From: an uncultured Faecalibacterium sp.
GTDB lineage: Bacteria > Bacillota > Clostridia > Oscillospirales > Ruminococcaceae
Assembly (NCBI GenBank): GCA_934501115.1
Contig: CAKSTO010000052.1
Coordinates: 1 to 15,963, forward strand
Direction of reading: 5' to 3'
DNA length: 15,963 bases
Under the pieces are notes generated by a model. That model worked only from the letters and a program-made list of their open reading frames with translations, was not told the DNA's origin and did not search any database. Positions 13,254 to 15,963 of the stretch are shown in pieces (within the stretch, counting starts at the first letter, position 1; each line of letters begins with the position of its first letter). The position numbers and the translations under genes were made by a program.

Positions 13254-13287
13254 ACGTTTGGAGCGGCCCGCAGGCCGCTCCAAACGT
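13254..13287 (-). promoter_or_regulatory. Perfect intercistronic hairpin between nrdD and nrdG
   Basis: ACGTTTGGAGCGGCC (13254-13268) and GGCCGCTCCAAACGT (13273-13287) pair perfectly over 15 bp with a 4-base loop. On the minus strand it is followed only by ATTTT, so it is a weak terminator at best. It may act as an attenuator or as an end that protects nrdD mRNA and lowers NrdG output. Confidence 0.65.
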
Positions 13288-13347
13288 GAAATAGAAAAAT
13301 TTTCCGCTGTTATGCCCAGAACGAAGTGGAGGGCATTTGAATCGTAA

Positions 13348-15519
13348 TTACAGATGCAGCACGCGGTCCTTGATCTCCTGCGTGCGGCCCTGATTCCAGA
13401 ACTGGGTGCCGATATAGCCGCAGGTGCGGCGGGCAACGTTCAGCTTGTTCTGGTCGCGGTTGCCGCACTTGGGGCACTCCCACACCAGCTTGCCGTCATC
13501 CTCCACGATCTTGATCTCACCGTCGTAGCCGCAGACCTGACAGTAATCCGACTTGGTATTCAGCTCCGCATACATGATGTTGTCGTAGATGAACTGCAGC
13601 ACGCTCATGACGGCTTCCAGATTGTCCTGCATGTTGGGCACTTCCACATAGCTGATGGCACCGCCCGGAGACAGGCGCTGGAAGTCGCTCTCGAACTTCA
13701 GCTTGGTGAAGGCGTCGATCTGCTCCGACACATGCACATGGTAGCTGTTGGTGATATAGTTCTTATCCGTAATGCCGGGCACGATGCCAAACCGCTTCTG
13801 CAGGCACTTGGCGAACTTGTAGGTGGTGGATTCCAGCGGGGTGCCGTAGAGGGAGTAGTCCATGTTCTCGGCTTTTTTCCACTCGTTGCACTTGTCGTTC
13901 ATGTGCTGCATCACACTCAGGGCAAAGGGCTTTGCACCGGCGTCGGTGTGGCTCTTGCCGGTCATATACTTCACGCACTCGTACAAACCTGCATAGCCCA
14001 GACTGATGGTGGAGTAGCCGCCGAACAGCAGCTTGTCGATCTTTTCGCCCTTCTTCAAACGAGCCAGTGCGCCGTACTGCCACAGGATGGGTGCGGCGTC
14101 GCTGGGGGTGCCCAGCAGCCGCTTATGGCGTGCCTGCAGTGCACGGTGGCACAGAGCCAGACGCTCGTCAAAGATCTTCCAGAACTTTTCAAAGTTGCCC
14201 TTGGAGGAGAGCGCCACATCCACCAGATTGATGGTGACCACGCCCTGATTGAAGCGCCCGTAGTATTTGGGCTTGCCGGTCTCGGGGTCCACATAGGGGG
14301 TCAGGAAACTGCGGCAGCCCATGCAGGTGTAGCAGTGTCCTTCGCCGTTTTTGTCCACCTTGAGCTCCAGCATCTTCTTCTCGGAGATATAGTCAGGCAC
14401 CATGCGCTTTGCAGTGCACTTGGCCGCCAGCTCCGTCAGATAATAATACGGCGTGCCGGGACGGATGTTGTCTTCTTCCAGCACATAGATCAGCTTAGGG
14501 AAGGCGGGGGTGATCCACACACCGGCCTCGTTCTTCACACCCTGATAGCGCTGGCGGATGGTCTCCTCGATGATGATGGCAAGGTCTGCCTTCTCCTGCG
14601 GATTGCGCGCCTCACCCAGATACATGAACACGGTGATAAAGGGGGCCTGACCATTGGTGGTCATCAGCGTGACCACCTGATACTGGATGGTCTGCACACC
14701 GCGGTTGATCTCGCTGCGCAGGCGGCGCTCCACGATCTCCTTCTTGCGCTCGGCAGAAACGTCCAGACCGGCCATTTCCACTTCTACCTCAGCGGCGATC
14801 TTCTTGCGGGATACATCCACGAAGGGGGCAAGATGGGTCAGGCTGATGCTCTGGCCGCCGTACTGGTTGGATGCCACCTGTGCAATGATCTGGGTGGCGA
14901 TGTTGCAGGCGGTGGAAAAGCTGTGCGGCTTTTCAATATAGGTGCCGGAGATCACGGTACCGTTCTGCAGCATGTCCTCCAGATTGACCAGATCACAGTT
15001 GTGCATGTGCTGAGCAAAATAATCGGAGTCGTGGAAGTGGATCAGACCCTCCTGATGTGCCTTGACGATCTCCGGATCCAGCAGCAGACGGGCGGTCAGA
15101 TCCTTGGAGATCTCACCGGCCATATAGTCACGCTGCACGCTGTTGACAGTGGGGTTTTTATTGGCGTTTTCCTGCTTGACTTCCTCGTTCTGACACTCAA
15201 TCAGGCTCAGGATGCGTTCGTCGGTGGTGTTGGTCTGACGCTTCAGACTCTGGATATAGCGGTAGGTGATATAATGGCGCGCAATGTCATGGGCGTGGAT
15301 GTCCATGAGCTGGTTTTCCACCATATCCTGCACCTCTTCCACGCTGACGGCACGGTTCAGTGCCTGACACTGGTCGGTAACAGCGGATGCGATCTGAATG
15401 ATCTGCTCCTGCTTCAGCCGGCTCTGGCTGTCTACAGAGTCACTGGCTTTGGTAACGGCGGTGATGATCTTGGAAATATCAAAGGGAACTTCTGCACCGT
15501 TGCGCTTAATGATCTTCAT
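13348..15519 (-). CDS. nrdD: Anaerobic (class III) ribonucleoside-triphosphate reductase NrdD (723 aa)
   Basis: NrdD reduces ribonucleoside triphosphates to deoxy forms without oxygen, using formate as reductant. Residues 1-90 are an ATP-cone allosteric domain (MKIIKRNGAEVPFDISKI...). The catalytic barrel carries Cys175 in HMHNCDLVN, the position used in E. coli, and Cys402 in YTCMGCRSFL. Near the C-terminus four cysteines (660, 663, 682, 685) form the structural zinc site. The glycyl-radical motif RTCGYIGTQ follows, with Gly701 as the radical carrier, then NQGRTQEI. All key residues are present. AAGGAGG lies seven bases before the ATG at 15519. The protein requires NrdG, encoded next in the operon. 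An open frame of 732 codons runs antisense across it but is only a shadow. Confidence 0.97.
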   Translation of the reverse strand: MKIIKRNGAEVPFDISKIITAVTKASDSVDSQSRLKQEQIIQIASAVTDQCQALNRAVSVEEVQDMVENQLMDIHAHDIARHYITYRYIQSLKRQTNTTDERILSLIECQNEEVKQENANKNPTVNSVQRDYMAGEISKDLTARLLLDPEIVKAHQEGLIHFHDSDYFAQHMHNCDLVNLEDMLQNGTVISGTYIEKPHSFSTACNIATQIIAQVASNQYGGQSISLTHLAPFVDVSRKKIAAEVEVEMAGLDVSAERKKEIVERRLRSEINRGVQTIQYQVVTLMTTNGQAPFITVFMYLGEARNPQEKADLAIIIEETIRQRYQGVKNEAGVWITPAFPKLIYVLEEDNIRPGTPYYYLTELAAKCTAKRMVPDYISEKKMLELKVDKNGEGHCYTCMGCRSFLTPYVDPETGKPKYYGRFNQGVVTINLVDVALSSKGNFEKFWKIFDERLALCHRALQARHKRLLGTPSDAAPILWQYGALARLKKGEKIDKLLFGGYSTISLGYAGLYECVKYMTGKSHTDAGAKPFALSVMQHMNDKCNEWKKAENMDYSLYGTPLESTTYKFAKCLQKRFGIVPGITDKNYITNSYHVHVSEQIDAFTKLKFESDFQRLSPGGAISYVEVPNMQDNLEAVMSVLQFIYDNIMYAELNTKSDYCQVCGYDGEIKIVEDDGKLVWECPKCGNRDQNKLNVARRTCGYIGTQFWNQGRTQEIKDRVLHL

Positions 15520-15553
15520 CGGTTCTCCTCCTTAAAACAAAGCACGGTATGAG

Positions 15554-15582
15554 CGGGTACCTCTTACGATAAGAGATACCCG
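15554..15582 (-). promoter_or_regulatory. Stable hairpin in the nrdD 5' leader
   Basis: CGGGTACCTCTTA (15554-15566) pairs with TAAGAGATACCCG (15570-15582) over 13 bp with one wobble and a 3-base loop. It lies in the predicted leader, 35 bases before the start codon. TTTGTTTT follows after about 14 bases and leads into the ribosome site. It resembles no riboswitch I know. It could stabilise the leader or take part in attenuation. Confidence 0.5.
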
Positions 15583-15620
15583 TCCGCGCGCACAATATCC
15601 ATTAAACGGAATGTGCTTCT

Positions 15621-15648
15621 ATCTTATCACTATTTAGTGATAAGTCAA
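15621..15648 (-). promoter_or_regulatory. nrdDG promoter
   Basis: The minus strand has TTGACT (15648-15643), a 16-base spacer and TAAGAT (15626-15621), predicting a start near 15614. The -10 is only 4 of 6. The spacer is filled by the inverted repeat at 15623-15644. Confidence 0.55.
15623..15644. promoter_or_regulatory. Perfect inverted repeat operator in the nrdDG promoter
   Basis: CTTATCACTA and TAGTGATAAG are exact complements separated by two bases. The element covers the spacer and touches both promoter hexamers, so a bound dimer would block polymerase. Its CAC...GTG core has 6 bases between, not the 8 of the NrdR consensus. It is therefore either a variant NrdR box or the site of another repressor. 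Confidence 0.7.
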
Positions 15649-15655
15649 GAATAAA

Positions 15656-15673
15656 ACCACTACATTTTGTGTT
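15656..15673. promoter_or_regulatory. NrdR-box-like site upstream of nrdDG
   Basis: CACTACATTTTGTGT matches the NrdR box pattern CAC-N8-GTGT with W, A and T at most expected positions. Its centre is 31 bp from the centre of the inverted repeat at 15623-15644, the three-helical-turn spacing typical of paired NrdR sites. NrdR is the ATP-cone repressor that controls nrd operons in most bacteria. Confidence 0.55.
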
Positions 15674-15732
15674 TTGGAATTTTAGCCAAAATTGCAGGAT
15701 TTTTTTCGGGACAAAATTTCGAGACAGACTAC

Positions 15733-15768
15733 TTGACAATCGGATTGCGTTTCCGATATGTAATATCG
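15733..15768 (+). promoter_or_regulatory. Possible rightward promoter with two small inverted repeats
   Basis: TTGACA (15733-15738) is followed after 18 bases by TATGTA, a poor -10. Two overlapping inverted repeats occupy the region, ATCGGA-N7-TCCGAT (15739-15757) and CGATAT-GTA-ATATCG (15754-15768). From about 15670 to 15890 the sequence is AT-rich and holds no gene I can support. Its only other structure is a weak nested hairpin at 15826-15870. Confidence 0.3.
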
Positions 15769-15892
15769 AAAAATATCTATACGAGGAAACCTATAAATAC
15801 ATTATAAAAGAACAGGAACAGGGCATCAGAATAAATGAATGAACCGCTGCAAAAGCGGGTGAAATTCTGAACTTGCAAAAAAAAGAAAAAAA

Positions 15893-15914
15893 CTTGTCAA
15901 AAAGTGTTGACAAG
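15893..15914. promoter_or_regulatory. Inverted repeat overlapping the right-edge promoter
   Basis: CTTGTCAA (15893-15900) and TTGACAAG (15907-15914) are perfect complements with a 6-base gap. The right half contains the -35 hexamer, the place where a dimeric repressor would act. It may also be chance, because the half-site is mostly the -35 consensus itself. Confidence 0.4.
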
Positions 15915-15935
15915 GGCAGCGGGGTGTGGTATTAT
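15907..15935 (+). promoter_or_regulatory. Strong sigmaA promoter reading out of the window
   Basis: TTGACA, a 17-base spacer and TATTAT (15930-15935) form a near-consensus promoter. The predicted start is near 15942, so the transcript begins within or at a small hairpin, AGCGC-CAA-GCGCT (15941-15953). The gene it serves lies beyond the right edge. Confidence 0.75.
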
Positions 15936-15963
15936 ACTTGAGCGCCAAGCGCTGAGGCAAAAG

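Noticed and set aside
13354..15552. Open reading frame of 732 codons on the + strand, longer than nrdD itself
   Set aside because: It is the antisense shadow of a GC-rich coding sequence. Its protein is Leu/His/Val/Gly-rich with no domain, while the minus frame is a complete NrdD with every catalytic residue.
15554..15600. Riboswitch in the nrdD leader
   Set aside because: A single hairpin with a 3-base loop has no conserved ligand-binding core such as a cobalamin box.
15835..15870. Possible 11-residue leader peptide (MNEPLQKRVKF)
   Set aside because: There is no good ribosome site, no run of regulatory codons and no downstream attenuator, and it lies inside a weak hairpin.
1..15963. CRISPR arrays, transposases, toxin-antitoxin pairs, phage genes, defence systems
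   Set aside because: No regularly spaced direct repeats and no proteins with the corresponding motifs were seen on either strand.

Overview
The window looks like chromosomal core sequence from a strictly anaerobic, GC-rich Firmicute of the Oscillospiraceae/Ruminococcaceae type. Faecalibacterium or a close relative is my best guess, inferred from three things. The class III (oxygen-sensitive) ribonucleotide reductase pair nrdD-nrdG is present. GC is high, with strong AGGAGG ribosome sites and two well supported TTG starts. Three copies of a short palindromic repeat with CCCTCTCAGTC / CTCCTTCAGTC ends also occur, a type I associate with these genomes. No lookup was possible, so the genus is not certain.

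Layout. Bases 1-74 (minus) hold the promoter-proximal half of a CAT-anticodon tRNA whose T arm and 3' acceptor strand are not recognisable. Then comes a divergent pair: a small anchored hypothetical protein (148-567, minus) and a rightward block. That block holds a small membrane protein, a GHL10-type glycosyl-hydrolase-like protein joined to it by an overlapping TTG start, a lipoprotein, an EamA-type permease and a YgjP-type metallopeptidase. After the first repeat copy a polysaccharide flippase (4834-6327) ends at a strong terminator. It faces a leftward operon encoding an AbrB-type regulator with a zinc ribbon and an alpha/beta hydrolase. A cation:proton antiporter (leftward), the second repeat copy and a family 2 glycosyltransferase (leftward) follow. 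A short RecQ helicase then runs rightward into a terminator and the third repeat copy. The nrdD-nrdG operon runs leftward from about 15.6 kb. The last 290 bases carry an AT-rich control region and a near-consensus rightward promoter for a gene outside the window.

How it fits together. Several genes point to the envelope (flippase, glycosyltransferase, GHL10-like protein, lipoprotein, permease, antiporter), but they sit in separate transcription units and I see no single pathway. The clearest functional unit is nrdDG: NrdG is the radical-SAM activase that makes the glycyl radical on NrdD. Its promoter spacer is filled by a perfect inverted repeat, with a good NrdR-type box 31 bp upstream. A 5' UTR hairpin and a perfect intercistronic hairpin add possible post-initiation control.

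I found no CRISPR array, transposase, toxin-antitoxin pair, defence system or biosynthetic cluster, and nothing I would call a new system. The items most worth a second look are the broken tRNA at the left edge, the nrdDG control region, the repeat family and its use as a terminator, the RecQ apparently lacking a winged-helix region, and the odd translation start of the antiporter.
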